The translations under genes and the position numbers were made by a program. Positions 24,923 through 34,530 of a stretch of DNA of 36,661 nucleotides are shown here, one piece after another. Below the pieces are notes generated by a model, which saw only the letters and a list, made by a program, of their open reading frames with translations, was not told the DNA's origin and made no database searches. Within the stretch, counting starts at the first letter, position 1. The number at the start of each line of letters is the position of its first letter. Origin of the DNA: Eubacteriales Family XIII. Incertae Sedis bacterium (lineage in GTDB: Bacteria > Bacillota > Clostridia > Peptostreptococcales > Anaerovoracaceae); assembly GCA_031290135.1 (NCBI GenBank), contig JAITOE010000131.1:1-36661 (forward strand), in the 5' to 3' direction.

Positions 24923-26134
24923 TTGACTACGAATGATTTTTTTGAAAACGTGCCGGGCGGGCTTGACGCGCCGCTTGCGCAGGAACACGTGATCCGGCTG
25001 GACTATCACGGCAAGGAACTGATCCTAATCTCCACCGCCCACGTTTCAAGGCAGAGCGTGGAGCTGGTGAAGCGCGTGGTGGCGGAGGAACAGCCTGACA
25101 GCGTATGCGTCGAACTGGACGAAGACCGGTACAAGAACCTCCAGGATCCGGATTCCTGGAAAAAAACCGACATCGTGAAAGTGATCAAGTCAAAAAAAGT
25201 CGGCTTTCTGCTTGCAAACCTGATCCTCAGCTCGTATCAGAAAAAAATGGCGGAAAAATTGGACACCAAAGTGGGCCAGGAAATGATCCAGGGCATCGCG
25301 AGCGCACAGGAGACCGGCGCGGAGCTGGTTTTGGCAGACCGGAAAATCCAGGTTACTTTTTTGCGGATTTGGCGAAAGCTCGGCTTCATCGAAAAAAGCA
25401 AACTCCTGTTCAGCCTCGTCTTCTCTTTTGACGACGGCGACGAACTGACAGAGACGGATCTGCAGAACATGCTGCAGGACGACATGCTGGAGGCCGCGCT
25501 GGGAGACATCCGCCGGCAGTTCCCCAAAATCGGGGAGATTCTCATCAGCGAGCGCGACCAGTACCTCGCCGACAAGATTAAAAACGCGCCCGGAAAAAAG
25601 GTGGTCGCCATCCTCGGAGGCGCCCATGTGCCCGGCGTCAAGGCGGAGATCTTCAAGGATCATGACATGGAAGAAATCGCCCAGTCCCCGCCGAGTTCCC
25701 GCGTGACAAAGATCCTGGGCTGGATCATTCCCCTTCTGATCGTTGCGCTCATCGTCTACGCTTTTGTGGACAGCATCTCCGCCGGGCTTGAACAGGTTCA
25801 GACCTGGCTGATCTGGACGAGCGCGCTGGCGGGCATCTTCACCGCCCTCTCGCTGGGACACCCGCTGACCATCCTGACCGCGCTTGTGGTCGCGCCTTTC
25901 ACCGCGCTCCACCCGCTTCTGGCCTGCGGCTGGTTTGCGGGCCTCATGGAGGCGTACATCCGAAAACCCACCGTCGCGGACGTGGAAAATGTCCCCGAGG
26001 TGATCCTTTCTCTGAAAGGCTTCTTCAAAAATCGCTTCCTGCGCATCATCCTCGTCGTGATCATGGCAAACATCGGCGCCTCCATCGGAACCATCGTGGC
26101 AGGGATGGGCATCATCAAGAGCATCTTTAGCTGA
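24923..26134 (+). CDS. TraB family membrane protein (PrgY/TIKI-like)
   Basis: 403 residues. The N-terminal TraB domain has ISTAHVSRQSVELVKRVV (36-53) with the conserved His, CVELDEDRYKNL with conserved Glu and Arg, and a late GGAHVPGVK (about 232). The C-terminal part has hydrophobic spans at about 263-285, 295-345 and 370-400. Family members are predicted metalloproteases or pheromone-shutdown proteins; enterococcal PrgY limits self-induction by a peptide pheromone. The start is TTG 24923, with GGAAGGGG upstream; the first ATG is too far inside the domain. The promoter derives from the neighbouring type I antitoxin. Confidence 0.88.
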   Translation: MTTNDFFENVPGGLDAPLAQEHVIRLDYHGKELILISTAHVSRQSVELVKRVVAEEQPDSVCVELDEDRYKNLQDPDSWKKTDIVKVIKSKKVGFLLANLILSSYQKKMAEKLDTKVGQEMIQGIASAQETGAELVLADRKIQVTFLRIWRKLGFIEKSKLLFSLVFSFDDGDELTETDLQNMLQDDMLEAALGDIRRQFPKIGEILISERDQYLADKIKNAPGKKVVAILGGAHVPGVKAEIFKDHDMEEIAQSPPSSRVTKILGWIIPLLIVALIVYAFVDSISAGLEQVQTWLIWTSALAGIFTALSLGHPLTILTALVVAPFTALHPLLACGWFAGLMEAYIRKPTVADVENVPEVILSLKGFFKNRFLRIILVVIMANIGASIGTIVAGMGIIKSIFS

Positions 26135-26198
26135 GGGTTTGCCCGTCCGCTTGGCTGTTTCCCGCCTTGCCGGCAGACAGCGGCAAGAAGCAGGGTGA

Positions 26199-27155
26199 TT
26201 ACCTGAACCCCCGGCACAGCGGTTCGAGGAAGGTCACGGCGTATTTCTCCACGAGCATGGCGGGCTTATAGGACAGCTTGGCTTTTCTGAGCCCCGGTAT
26301 GCCCATGTCTTCTTCCCGGTTGATCCGTTTGACGTCTTTTGCCACATGCCGGCAAAATTCATTGTTGATTGCCTGATACAGCCCGCGGAATTCCGTGTTC
26401 GCCTTTTCCACATGCACCGTGACCGTCTTTTTCCCGAGGCGCCCGCCGATGCTGAGGGCTTCTATCCTGCCGTTGATGCGGATGGCGCCCGTCAGGTAGC
26501 CGACAAGCTCCAGATTCCGGAAAACGTCGCGCATGGCGCGCTCTTCCATGAGCAGCAGCTCCTTTTCATGGGGATCCGTAAGGTTTTTGCGCGCGTTGAA
26601 CGCTTCGATAAAGGCCATGGCCTCGCCCGCCATGGCGGACGTCAGGTTGACGTATTCGTATGGGTAATGGCTCAGGAAATAATTCAGGTGGTTTTTTTTC
26701 GCGTGGTAGTCCCTGCCTTTCAGCTCGATCAGATCCTGCGTGTTGTACACATAGTCGAAATTCGGCCGGTCCGCCTCAAATCGCAGCTTCCCCGGCAGCG
26801 CCCCGGAAAGCAGGTCCGTCATGTGGAACGGCACCAGCATCATGCTGAACGCATAGCCCGCCCTTTCAAAGATCTGCTTTGCCTCGCAGACTGTTTCCGC
26901 GAGTTTCCGCGGATCGTAGGCGCCTGTCCGGGTCAGGGGCGGGAACAGGAAAGGGATGTCCATCTCCATCTCCAGGTTGTTCACGGCGGCGATGCACAGG
27001 TAATCGCCCACGATTTCCCAGCTGAATTTGTTGATCTCCCGCCACATGTACAGCGACGTAAACGACATCCCGGATGCCTTGTATTCGAAACTGCCCAGAA
27101 ATTCCTCCAGCAGCTCCCTGGCTTCGATGGTAATTTCATTTTTAAAGATGCGCAT
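26199..27155 (-). CDS. DUF2156 protein (GNAT-fold, phosphatidylglycerol lysyltransferase-like C-terminal domain)
   Basis: 318 residues of the COG4866-like DUF2156 group. The N-terminus has SFTSLYMWREINKFSWEIVG, then a central DLIELKGRDYHAKKNHLNYF (about 141-160), the most conserved part of the family. The C-terminal acyltransferase-like block contains GAIRINGRIEALSIGGRLG and GLYQAINNEFCRHV, ending with GIPGLRKAKLSYKPAMLVEKY. Activity is unknown; the fold suggests transfer of an aminoacyl or acyl group. ATG 27155 follows the upstream TAG with no gap and has no clear ribosome site, so translation is probably coupled to the isochorismatase-family gene. Confidence 0.88.
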   Translation of the reverse strand: MRIFKNEITIEARELLEEFLGSFEYKASGMSFTSLYMWREINKFSWEIVGDYLCIAAVNNLEMEMDIPFLFPPLTRTGAYDPRKLAETVCEAKQIFERAGYAFSMMLVPFHMTDLLSGALPGKLRFEADRPNFDYVYNTQDLIELKGRDYHAKKNHLNYFLSHYPYEYVNLTSAMAGEAMAFIEAFNARKNLTDPHEKELLLMEERAMRDVFRNLELVGYLTGAIRINGRIEALSIGGRLGKKTVTVHVEKANTEFRGLYQAINNEFCRHVAKDVKRINREEDMGIPGLRKAKLSYKPAMLVEKYAVTFLEPLCRGFR

Positions 27156-27740
27156 CTATTTTACCAAATTGGAAATCTGCTTGAAGCCCGACTCCTCTGC
27201 TCCTTTTAAAATTTCAAATAATATCGCTTCGACGCTGCTGACGGCCGCGCCCTCCGCCGAAAGCCTTCGCAGGGCGGTCTTTTTGTCGGAACGTTTTCTG
27301 GAAGAAACGGCGTCGGCGGCGACAAACACCTTGTAGCCCCGCTCCAGCAAATCCAGCCCCGTCTGCGCCACGCACACATGCGACTCCGTCCCGCAGAGGA
27401 TCACGCTCTTCCGCCCGGAAGCTTCCAGCTGCCGCATGAATTCATCCGCGCCCGCGGCGCTGAAACAGCGCTTTTCTATCGGCGCGAAAACGGCGGGGGC
27501 GGTACCCGCGCCGAGTTCTTCCGTGCAGGCGGAAACCGTTTCCGCCACGGTCTCGCCCAGGCCTTTCGTATACTGCTGCGTGACGAGAAGCGGGACGCCC
27601 AGGATCCGGCATCCGCGGATCAGGCGGTTTGACGCGGCCACGGTGTTTTCGCTGTCGTCTATGGCAGACAGCATGCGCCCCTGCAGGTCGATCACCGCCA
27701 GAACGGCTTCTTCCCGTTTCACTCTTTTGATTTCGCTCAT
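27156..27740 (-). CDS. Isochorismatase-family cysteine hydrolase
   Basis: 194 residues. The Asp-Lys-Cys triad of the family is visible: Asp18 in LAVIDLQGRM, Lys90 in APIEKRCFSA and Cys123 in ILCGTESHVCVAQTGLDLL. Related enzymes hydrolyse amides such as nicotinamide or small carbamoyl compounds; the substrate here cannot be told. AAAGGAGAAATAAA precedes the ATG. It is the second gene of a surE-hydrolase-DUF2156 operon, with a 71-base gap to surE. Confidence 0.9.
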   Translation of the reverse strand: MSEIKRVKREEAVLAVIDLQGRMLSAIDDSENTVAASNRLIRGCRILGVPLLVTQQYTKGLGETVAETVSACTEELGAGTAPAVFAPIEKRCFSAAGADEFMRQLEASGRKSVILCGTESHVCVAQTGLDLLERGYKVFVAADAVSSRKRSDKKTALRRLSAEGAAVSSVEAILFEILKGAEESGFKQISNLVK

Positions 27741-27811
27741 TTTATTTCTCCTTTGCTGTTATGAATGCCCGACGACGACGGGCAGATCAGCGGGGGACCG
27801 ACGCCGTCCGT

Positions 27812-28567
27812 TCAACAATCGTTATCCAGGCCCCATTTTTTTACTTCTTCTATGCGTTCCAGGTCTGTCAGGTCGTAGTGCAGCGGTGTTATGGTGGCGT
27901 AGCCCTTGGCGCTGGCGGCCACGTCGCAGTCTTCTGACAGGCTCTCCCGAAGAAGCGGCCGGCTGCTGTAGCGGTATCCGCCCGGCGCTTCCTGAAACCA
28001 TTCTTCATATTCCCGCAGGCCCAGGCGCGTAACCCGCACGCCCTTGACCCGGTCCGGCGGCAAATCCGGCGCATTGATGTTCAGCGCCGTGCCGGCGCCC
28101 TGGGTTCCGGGCGGCAGGCGTCCCGCTTTCACCGCGAGCCTGCAGGCTGTCTCGTAATGCTTCGGCTCCCTGGCATCCACCGAAACCGCCACGGCGGGTT
28201 TGCCGCAAAGCAGCCCTTCTATGGCCGCCGACACGGTGCCTGAATAGAGGGTGTCCGTCCCCAGGTTCCCGCCCTGGTTGACGCCCGAATAAACGATGTC
28301 GATCTGTACGCCCGCTTCATGCAGCAATTTGAGCCCGATTTTCACGCAGTCCGTCGGCGTGCCGCCCACCGCCGCCGCCCGGACCGCGCCCGGAAATTCC
28401 GTCTCCTTGACGGTGATCGGGGCGGTCAGGGTCAGCCCGTGGCCGCAGCCGCTTTTCTGTTCCGACGGCGCGAATACGTAAAGGTTCCCTATCTCTTGCA
28501 GGGCTTCCGCCAGTTTGCGGATGCCTTCCGCGTGGATGCCGTCGTCGTTTGTAAGTAGTATGTTCAT
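27812..28567 (-). CDS. surE: 5'/3'-nucleotidase SurE
   Basis: 251 residues, normal for SurE. The metal-binding MNILLTNDDGIHAEGI has Asp8 and Asp9; Ser39 in APSEQKSGCGHG and Asn97 in YSGVNQGGNLGTDTLYSGTV complete the site. VGGTPTDCVKIGL is also conserved. SurE dephosphorylates nucleoside monophosphates and is linked to stationary-phase survival. AAAGGTGA lies before the ATG. It appears to lead the operon with the isochorismatase-family and DUF2156 genes. Confidence 0.95.
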   Translation of the reverse strand: MNILLTNDDGIHAEGIRKLAEALQEIGNLYVFAPSEQKSGCGHGLTLTAPITVKETEFPGAVRAAAVGGTPTDCVKIGLKLLHEAGVQIDIVYSGVNQGGNLGTDTLYSGTVSAAIEGLLCGKPAVAVSVDAREPKHYETACRLAVKAGRLPPGTQGAGTALNINAPDLPPDRVKGVRVTRLGLREYEEWFQEAPGGYRYSSRPLLRESLSEDCDVAASAKGYATITPLHYDLTDLERIEEVKKWGLDNDC

Positions 28568-28622
28568 GCTTCACCTTTCAGTTGTAGTATTATGGATTTT
28601 AGGTAATGTGGTTATTTCAATA

Positions 28623-28744
28623 CGTATAATAGCCGCCCCTTGGCTGTCATACCATAAATGCTTGCATTTATGGTACTGCCATCTCCGGCTGTAGCCGGAG
28701 GGCACTCTAATCCGGTATAATAGCCGCCCCTTGGCTATTATACC
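28623..28744. repeat. Palindrome cluster upstream of surE
   Basis: The unit GTATAATAGCCGCCCCTTGG occurs twice (from 28624 and 28715). The second copy is a perfect palindrome, GGTATAATAGCC/GGCTATTATACC. Between them lie two more perfect stems: ACCATAAATGC/GCATTTATGGT (28651-28674) and CTCCGGCT/AGCCGGAG (28683-28700). The last stem core recurs at 28962-28977. Confidence 0.7.
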
Positions 28745-28803
28745 ATAAAACAAACCTTGCGAAAGACATTTTTTTGCGGCATTTTTTGTTACGCATGGTG
28801 CCA

Positions 28804-28849
28804 GATTGTGTACAGGATTGTGTATAATGAAAGGATTGTGTATAATGAA
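28804..28849 (+). repeat. Threefold GATTGTGTA repeat with duplicated TATAAT
   Basis: GATTGTGTA occurs three times, at about 28804, 28816 and 28834. The last two are in an 18-base tandem duplication (AGGATTGTGTATAATGAA). It abuts the -35 box of the surface-gene promoter. Confidence 0.6.
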
Positions 28850-28878
28850 TTGACAATCTGTGTAAGGCGGTTTATACT
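28850..28878 (+). promoter_or_regulatory. Consensus promoter of the SLH surface gene
   Basis: TTGACA (28850-28855), 17 bases, TATACT (28873-28878). The leader to ATG 29146 would be about 260 bases and is full of hairpins. Confidence 0.7.
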
Positions 28879-28936
28879 ACAAAAAGAAGCAAGAAATTTA
28901 AAAATCCATGGTTTCGGATGGATATGGGGCAGGGGC

Positions 28937-29137
28937 TGGATTGCTTCGGCGGTGAACTCTTATCCGGCTAAAGCCGGAGAGTTCTGCGGCAGCAAAGCTG
29001 CCCGCATAAGGTTCGCTTAGCTATTTCCTGCCTACGGCATGAAATAGAGCGAAACCATTATCGCACGGCACCTACCATCCATTTGCTGTGCAAATGGGGT
29101 TAGGTGCGCGTCGCTTCGCTCCTCGCAATGACGGAGG
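28937..29137 (+). repeat. Dispersed repeat half, interrupted by a 162-base multi-hairpin insertion
   Basis: TGGATTGCTTCG (28937-28948) and TCGCTTCGCTCCTCGCAATG (29111-29130) are contiguous in the copy at 32812-32845 but are separated here by 162 bases. The insert forms successive stems: GAACTCT..TCCGGCT/AGCCGGA-GAGTTC (28954-28985), GCGGCAGC/GCTGCC-GC (28986-29005), a long stem closed by GGTTCGCT/AGCGAAACC (29010-29056), and the 40-nt hairpin GCACCTA/TAGGTGC (29068-29107). Confidence 0.65.
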
Positions 29138-29145
29138 TTACGAAA

Positions 29146-32100
29146 ATGAGTGACAGAACAAACCGCGAGAGGAAATCTGGCGGCCGGGCGGGCAGAAATT
29201 CGGCGCATGACAGGCTTTTGTCCGCGTTTTTGGTGTTCATCCTGTTCCTTTCCCTCGGCGAATTCGGTTTCCCCGGCGCGGACGTGCGCGCGGCCTCGCC
29301 CGCGTCCGCCCCCGCAATCTCGCACCAGCCGGGAAACGCAACCTTCGCGCGAAGCGCGACGCTGCGGCTCTACGTCAACGCCAGCAGCGTGGACGGCGGC
29401 TATCTGACCTACCAGTGGTACCGATCCGCGATGTACGGATCCCCCGTCGCGGGACAGGGCGGCGACGGCGGCCTGACGGACGGGCAGAAGGACACCATCG
29501 CGGCGGGCGCGGCTGCGATTCCGGATGCGGCGGACGCGACGCTGACGGTGACCTCGCCCGCAGCGGAGGGCTTTTACTATTATTGGTGCGAAATCACAAA
29601 CCATCTCGACATTGACGGCGACAGCCGCGCGGACGGAGCGGACGAAACTGCGGCAATCCGGAGCGCTTTCGCGGCGGCGAAGATCATCAGCCGCGCAAGC
29701 AAGGCCGCCGCGGAAAAATACGACACCTACCAATATCTGTATCCCTCCCTGCAAAACGGGGATTTCTCCATACTGAACCAGACAGCGGGATTGGCCGTTG
29801 ACATCGTGGCTGACGGCACCGGCTTTCCGGGATATGGCTGGCAGACAACGCATTACCATGCAACGCCCGGCGGACGCGACATTGAAGTCCGGGGCAACGC
29901 GAACCTTACCGACGTTTACCCAACCAATGCTTATACCGGCTACGGTTTTCGCGAACAGGACGAGCTATTGCCGAGCCAGCACGGCGTGTTCTGCGAGCTT
30001 TCCGCATTCGCCTACTCCAGTATTTTTCAGGAAATTTCCACGGTTCCCGGCAAGATATACGAGTGGAGCATAGACCATATCACCAGACCGCCGTACCCGG
30101 ATGCCAGCGGCAACAACCCTGACGTTCTGGCCGTGGTCGTCGGGGCAAGCATTAACGAGGCAGCCGACTACGGAAGCACGGTCTCGTATTATAACAAAGA
30201 CTCCGCAAGCACGGATATCGGCGCCGCCGCGACAACCATCCCAAAAGGCGGTCCTTACGTATACGGCGTGAACCAGTACTCCTATTTTAACGCCATCGTC
30301 AACCAGGTGATGACGGAGAACGGCATTACGGCGGGAACATCTGCCTCCACCAACCCCGATCATTACTTCGGCGCACTTTTTAACAGCGTGGACAGATCCT
30401 ATACGACAAGCTATAACGGCAGCGTCTATTACGTATTCCTCTCCTCAGCCACACGTGACACGGCGGAGGTCACCGTGAACGGAAGTCGCTGGCGGCACCG
30501 GAGCGGCGTGTACACCGTGCCGGCGGGGCAGGGCACGTCGGTGTTCGCGTTCGTGAACATACACTCGACCAATCCCGGATCCGGCAACGTTCTCGACAAT
30601 ATTGCCTTTGACACCGGCTCGCCCGTCAATCCCGGCACGGACATCACCTACACGGCGGACACGAGCCTGTCGGCCTACACAAAAGAGGGCTACGCCTACG
30701 GCCTCGCGGAGGTGCGCGGCAGCTCGGTGATCCGCCTGGCGGGATTAGATGCGTACTACAACAGCAGCGCGGCCAGCCCGGACAGCGCGCTCGGCGCGGG
30801 CTGCTGGTACGACGGCTTCGGGGACGGCGGCCTGATTGAGTTTAAGAGCCTCACGCCCGGCAAAACCTACCGCATCATAGGCATTCCCGCCAAGGCGGTG
30901 AATCCGGGGCTGCACACGAACGAAAGCGTGAACAACGTCTTAGACGAGGGCTATTATCTCGACCTGCAAATTTTGCCGGCGGCGGCGGAGGGAAGCTCCA
31001 CGGCCGCCAGCCTCTCCGCAGAGCTGTACGACAGCGGTTCCAAGGGGCGCGTGGTTCTCGCCAACGCGCGGAACGACGTGCAGTACGCGCTGCTCGCGGG
31101 CGACGCAAGCGATCCGGATACTGACGGCCCCGCGCTGCCGGGAGCCGCGCCCGGCGGGTCGGCATGGTCGTCAGACGCAGGGGGGGATCTGGTGTTCAAC
31201 GGCCTTGCGCCGGGGGCATATTACTATTTAGTCGCGCGCCCGCTGGGGTATACAGAAGTAACCTACGCCGGCGCGGCGTATCTGGATGACGGCGTGACGC
31301 CTGCGTATGTCCGCATTTACATACCATCTTCCACAGAGGCGGAGGACATTGACCCCGCGGACGTTTCGCGCGCCGCAGACAACCCAACCACCGACTCGAT
31401 TACGGTTCAAACGGACACAGGCTATGTATACGCCGTGTATGACATTGCCACGGGCGCCTTTGCGGACGGAGTGACGCACGCGGGCGACGGCAGCCCGCTG
31501 ACCGTCGCGGGGCTTGACCCGGCCAAGGCGTATCAAGTGGCGCGCAGGCTGACGGCCGGCGACACGTGGCTTCGCGGCATACGCGTGTACCCGCTGCCCG
31601 AAGCATGGACCATAGACTACCTGAACGCCACCCTTGGCAGCGGCATGGCACACGATCCGCCGCCAAGCAACGTCGAGTTCCGCATACAGGCATCTGACGG
31701 AACGTGGCTCATCGGCAACGACAATGACGGGGGAACGTGGCGCCGCGCCATGGGTTCCGCCATCATCAACCTCGCGGCCACCGATGAAAATCTGCTGAAC
31801 ATGCTTGAAACGCTGGGCGCGACCGGCATGACCGTATCCTGCCGCACGGCGGCGGGCTTGGACGGCTACAGCGGCAAGTCGGTATCCATGCCGTCGTCCC
31901 TGTGGGTTCCCGCCCGTCCCGACCCGCCCGAAGAGGGCGCCGCGAAGGACTTCACGCGGGATTACAGCGATGAGAATTTCGCGCCGGCGGCCGGCCGCGT
32001 CGTGGCCTATCGCAACACATCGGGGACGTATGTGCCGGTGGACGGGGATCTTTCGGAAACATGGTCGTTTGAGGACGCGGGCTGGAGCGGCAACGCCGAG

Positions 32101-32726
32101 GTTGAGTTCCGGGTGCAGATCCCTGCGGAGGCGGATGTTTCGTTTGCGTCGCGCTCCGCGCAGTGTACGATTCCGAAGCGTCCCCCCGCGCCGGAACTTT
32201 CGGGCGCGGCGCTGTCAGGCGGAGACATTATCCTCAGCGGCCTCAGTCCCGGCGCGTACTGCCAGTTCCGGATCGTCAACGCGCCGGCTTGGGATTCGAC
32301 CCAGCTGCTCGTTGACGGAGGCGGCCAGGCGACCATCCCCAGCGTCGGCAGCAATAAATATGAAATACGCTATGCCGCCACAAGCAGCGATCCCGCGTCG
32401 TTCCCGCTGGAAATTTCATCGCCGCTGGGCGTCAGCCCGGTGAACCTGGGCAGCATGGTTTACGGCAGCGACGCAGACGGCATCGAAACGCCCGTGACGG
32501 TCAGCAATCTCATCCGGACTACGCCATCTCGCGCGCGGAGGCGATCAAAGTAATCAACGCGTTCCTCGGCCGGCGGAACTTCGAGGGAGGGTTCGCGGAG
32601 CTGCATGAATCGCCGTTCGCCGATCTCATGCCGTCGCACTGGGCTTATGCGGACGTGCTTGAGGCGGGCGTCGGACACCAGTACACGGTAGAGAATGCCG
32701 TTGAGATCTGGAGCGCATCCACTTAG
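29146..32726 (+). CDS. Large secreted surface protein with a C-terminal SLH remnant; frameshift near the end
   Basis: The main frame runs from ATG 29146 to 32553 (1135 residues). A signal peptide (basic head, then LLSAFLVFILFLSLGEFGF) is followed by an Ig-like segment (ISHQPGNATFARSATLRLYV) and long beta-rich, Ser/Thr/Gly-rich regions without recognised enzymes. At about 32520 the frame runs out, while the adjacent frame continues YAISRAEAIKVINAFLGRRN and SPFADLMPSHWAYADVLEAG to a stop at 32724-32726. That is an S-layer homology motif, so the real protein probably ended with SLH anchoring. Only one partial SLH copy remains. The ribosome site ACGGAGG lies within a dispersed repeat. Neighbouring DUF1538 gene starts at 32908. 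Confidence 0.75.
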
Positions 32727-32744
32727 CTGCGGGGCGGGCGTCAC

Positions 32745-32848
32745 CCCTCCGTCATTGCGAGCGTACTCCCTCCGTCATTGCGAGCGCAGCGAAGCAATCC
32801 AGAGCGCAGTATGGATTGCTTCGTCGCTTCGCTCCTCGCAACGACAAA
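32745..32848. repeat. Dispersed palindromic repeat, full copy plus a partial copy
   Basis: CCCTCCGTCATTGCGAGCG (32745-32763) is a truncated end. The full element follows: TCCGTCATTGCGAGCGCAGC, GAAGCAATCCA, then TGGATTGCTTCGTCGCTTCG and CTCCTCGCAACGAC. It lies between the SLH gene and the DUF1538 gene. Confidence 0.75.
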
Positions 32849-32907
32849 GGAAGCGCGTCGGTTCTACACATACCCAAGTTTCATAACAGTATCAGGGAGG
32901 AGTGCCT

Positions 32908-34518
32908 GTGCCGCATAACAGCATACTTTTGCAAAAAAAACTGTTTTATAAAACAAAAGAATCGCTTTCTTCCGTCCTGCCGATTACCCTTATCGTACTT
33001 ATGCTGAACTTCACCGTCACGCCCATGCCGTTCAGCATCCGGGGGCTTTTCCTCATCGGCTCCTTCCTGCTGATCATCGGCATGGGCTTGTTCACCCTGG
33101 GCGCGGACATGGCCATGCTCCCCATGGGCGAGCATATGGGCAGCCACCTGACCAAAAGCCGGAAGTTTCTCCTGATGCTGGCCACGGCGCTCATCATGGG
33201 AACGATGGTCACCTTCGCGGAGCCCGACCTGCAGGTTCTGGCGGAGCTGACGCCTGGGATCCCCAACATGACGCTGGTGCTGACGGTCGCAGTCGGCGTG
33301 GGCGTGTTTTTGATGATTGCCGTGCTGCGGATCCTGTTCCAGTGGCGGCTCTCTTACCTGTTGATCGGGCTTTATCTCGCGGTTTTTGTGATCGGCGCCT
33401 TTGTGCCGGCGGAATATTTAGCCGTCGCCTACGATTCAGGGGGCGTGACCACGGGACCCATCACCGTCCCTTTCATTTTGGCGTTCGGCATCGGCATCTC
33501 GTCGGTACGCGGCGGGAAAAGCTCCCACGACGACAGTTTCGGCCTCGTAGCCATGTGTTCCGTCGGCCCGATCATGGCCGTTTTGATCCTCGGCATATTT
33601 TTTGATTCAGGCGCCGCCGCTTCGGAAGCGCAGTCCTTTGCCGAAGCATCGAACGTGCGGGAGCTGTTTCACCTGTTTCGCGGGGCGCTGCCCTTTTACT
33701 TCCGGGAGGTTGCGGGGGCGCTGGCACCCATCGTGATTTTTTTCCTGCTGTTTCAGCTGATTGCGCTGCGGCTGCCCGTCACGAAGCTGATCCGGATGGG
33801 CATAGGGATCGCGTATACCTTCTTCGGGCTGGTGCTGTTTCTGACGGGCGTCAACGTGGGCTTCCTGCCTGCGGGAACGTACATCGGCGAATATATGGGG
33901 AGCCTGTCCTGGTCCTGGGCGCTGATCCCCCTGGGGATTGTCATGGGCTACTTCGTCGTCGCGGCGGAACCGGCGGTCCATGTGCTGAACGAGCAGGTGG
34001 AGGACATCACGGGCGGCGCCATTTCCAAGGACGCGATGCTTCTGGCGCTTTCTTCCGGCGTGGCGATTTCCGTCGGGCTGGCGATGTGCCGGATCGTGTT
34101 TGACGTCAGCCTTTTGTATTTCCTGATTCCGGGCTACGGCATTGCGCTCGCGCTGACCTTTTTCGTGCCGAAGATTTTCAGCGCCGTCGCTTTTGACTCC
34201 GGCGGGGTCGCTTCCGGCGCCATGACCGCCACCTTCCTGCTTCCCTTCGCCCTGGGCGCCTGCCGGAGTTCCGGCGGGGACATGATGCGGGACGCGTTCG
34301 GCATTGTGGCGCTGATCGCGATGACGCCGCTTGTGACCATCCAGGTCATGGGGCTCGTCTACAAGTTCAAGGTGCGCGTGACGGAAGACGAGGAAACAGA
34401 GGCGCTGGGCGGCGTCATCGATTTCGAAGAAGACTATCTGGACTGGGACGTCGAAGAGGACTATGTGGACTGGGACGTTTCGCCGGGGGACGGCGGGAGC
34501 GGGAACCGGGACGTATAA
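32908..34518 (+). CDS. Duplicated DUF1538 membrane transporter
   Basis: 536 residues with about 12 predicted spans in two homologous halves. Each half carries the same signature: AYDSGGVTTGPITVPFILAF in the first and AFDSGGVASGAMTATFLLPF in the second. DUF1538 proteins are predicted inner-membrane transporters of unknown substrate. The C-terminus is an acidic cytoplasmic tail (FEEDYLDWDVEEDYVDWDV) with an internal repeat. The start is taken as GTG 32908, seven bases after GGGAGG. The next gene, a PII-like protein, starts 12 bases after the stop, suggesting that PII regulates the transporter. Confidence 0.85.
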   Translation: MPHNSILLQKKLFYKTKESLSSVLPITLIVLMLNFTVTPMPFSIRGLFLIGSFLLIIGMGLFTLGADMAMLPMGEHMGSHLTKSRKFLLMLATALIMGTMVTFAEPDLQVLAELTPGIPNMTLVLTVAVGVGVFLMIAVLRILFQWRLSYLLIGLYLAVFVIGAFVPAEYLAVAYDSGGVTTGPITVPFILAFGIGISSVRGGKSSHDDSFGLVAMCSVGPIMAVLILGIFFDSGAAASEAQSFAEASNVRELFHLFRGALPFYFREVAGALAPIVIFFLLFQLIALRLPVTKLIRMGIGIAYTFFGLVLFLTGVNVGFLPAGTYIGEYMGSLSWSWALIPLGIVMGYFVVAAEPAVHVLNEQVEDITGGAISKDAMLLALSSGVAISVGLAMCRIVFDVSLLYFLIPGYGIALALTFFVPKIFSAVAFDSGGVASGAMTATFLLPFALGACRSSGGDMMRDAFGIVALIAMTPLVTIQVMGLVYKFKVRVTEDEETEALGGVIDFEEDYLDWDVEEDYVDWDVSPGDGGSGNRDV

Positions 34519-34530
34519 GGAGGGCTGTAA

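Noticed and set aside
26135-26198. Terminator between TraB and the convergent DUF2156 gene
   Set aside because: A short stem TTGCCG/CGGCAA is present but lacks a T-run on either strand.
28880-29110. tRNA or tRNA-like gene in the hairpin series
   Set aside because: Stems do not form a cloverleaf and no T-loop GTTCGA-type motif with correct spacing is present.
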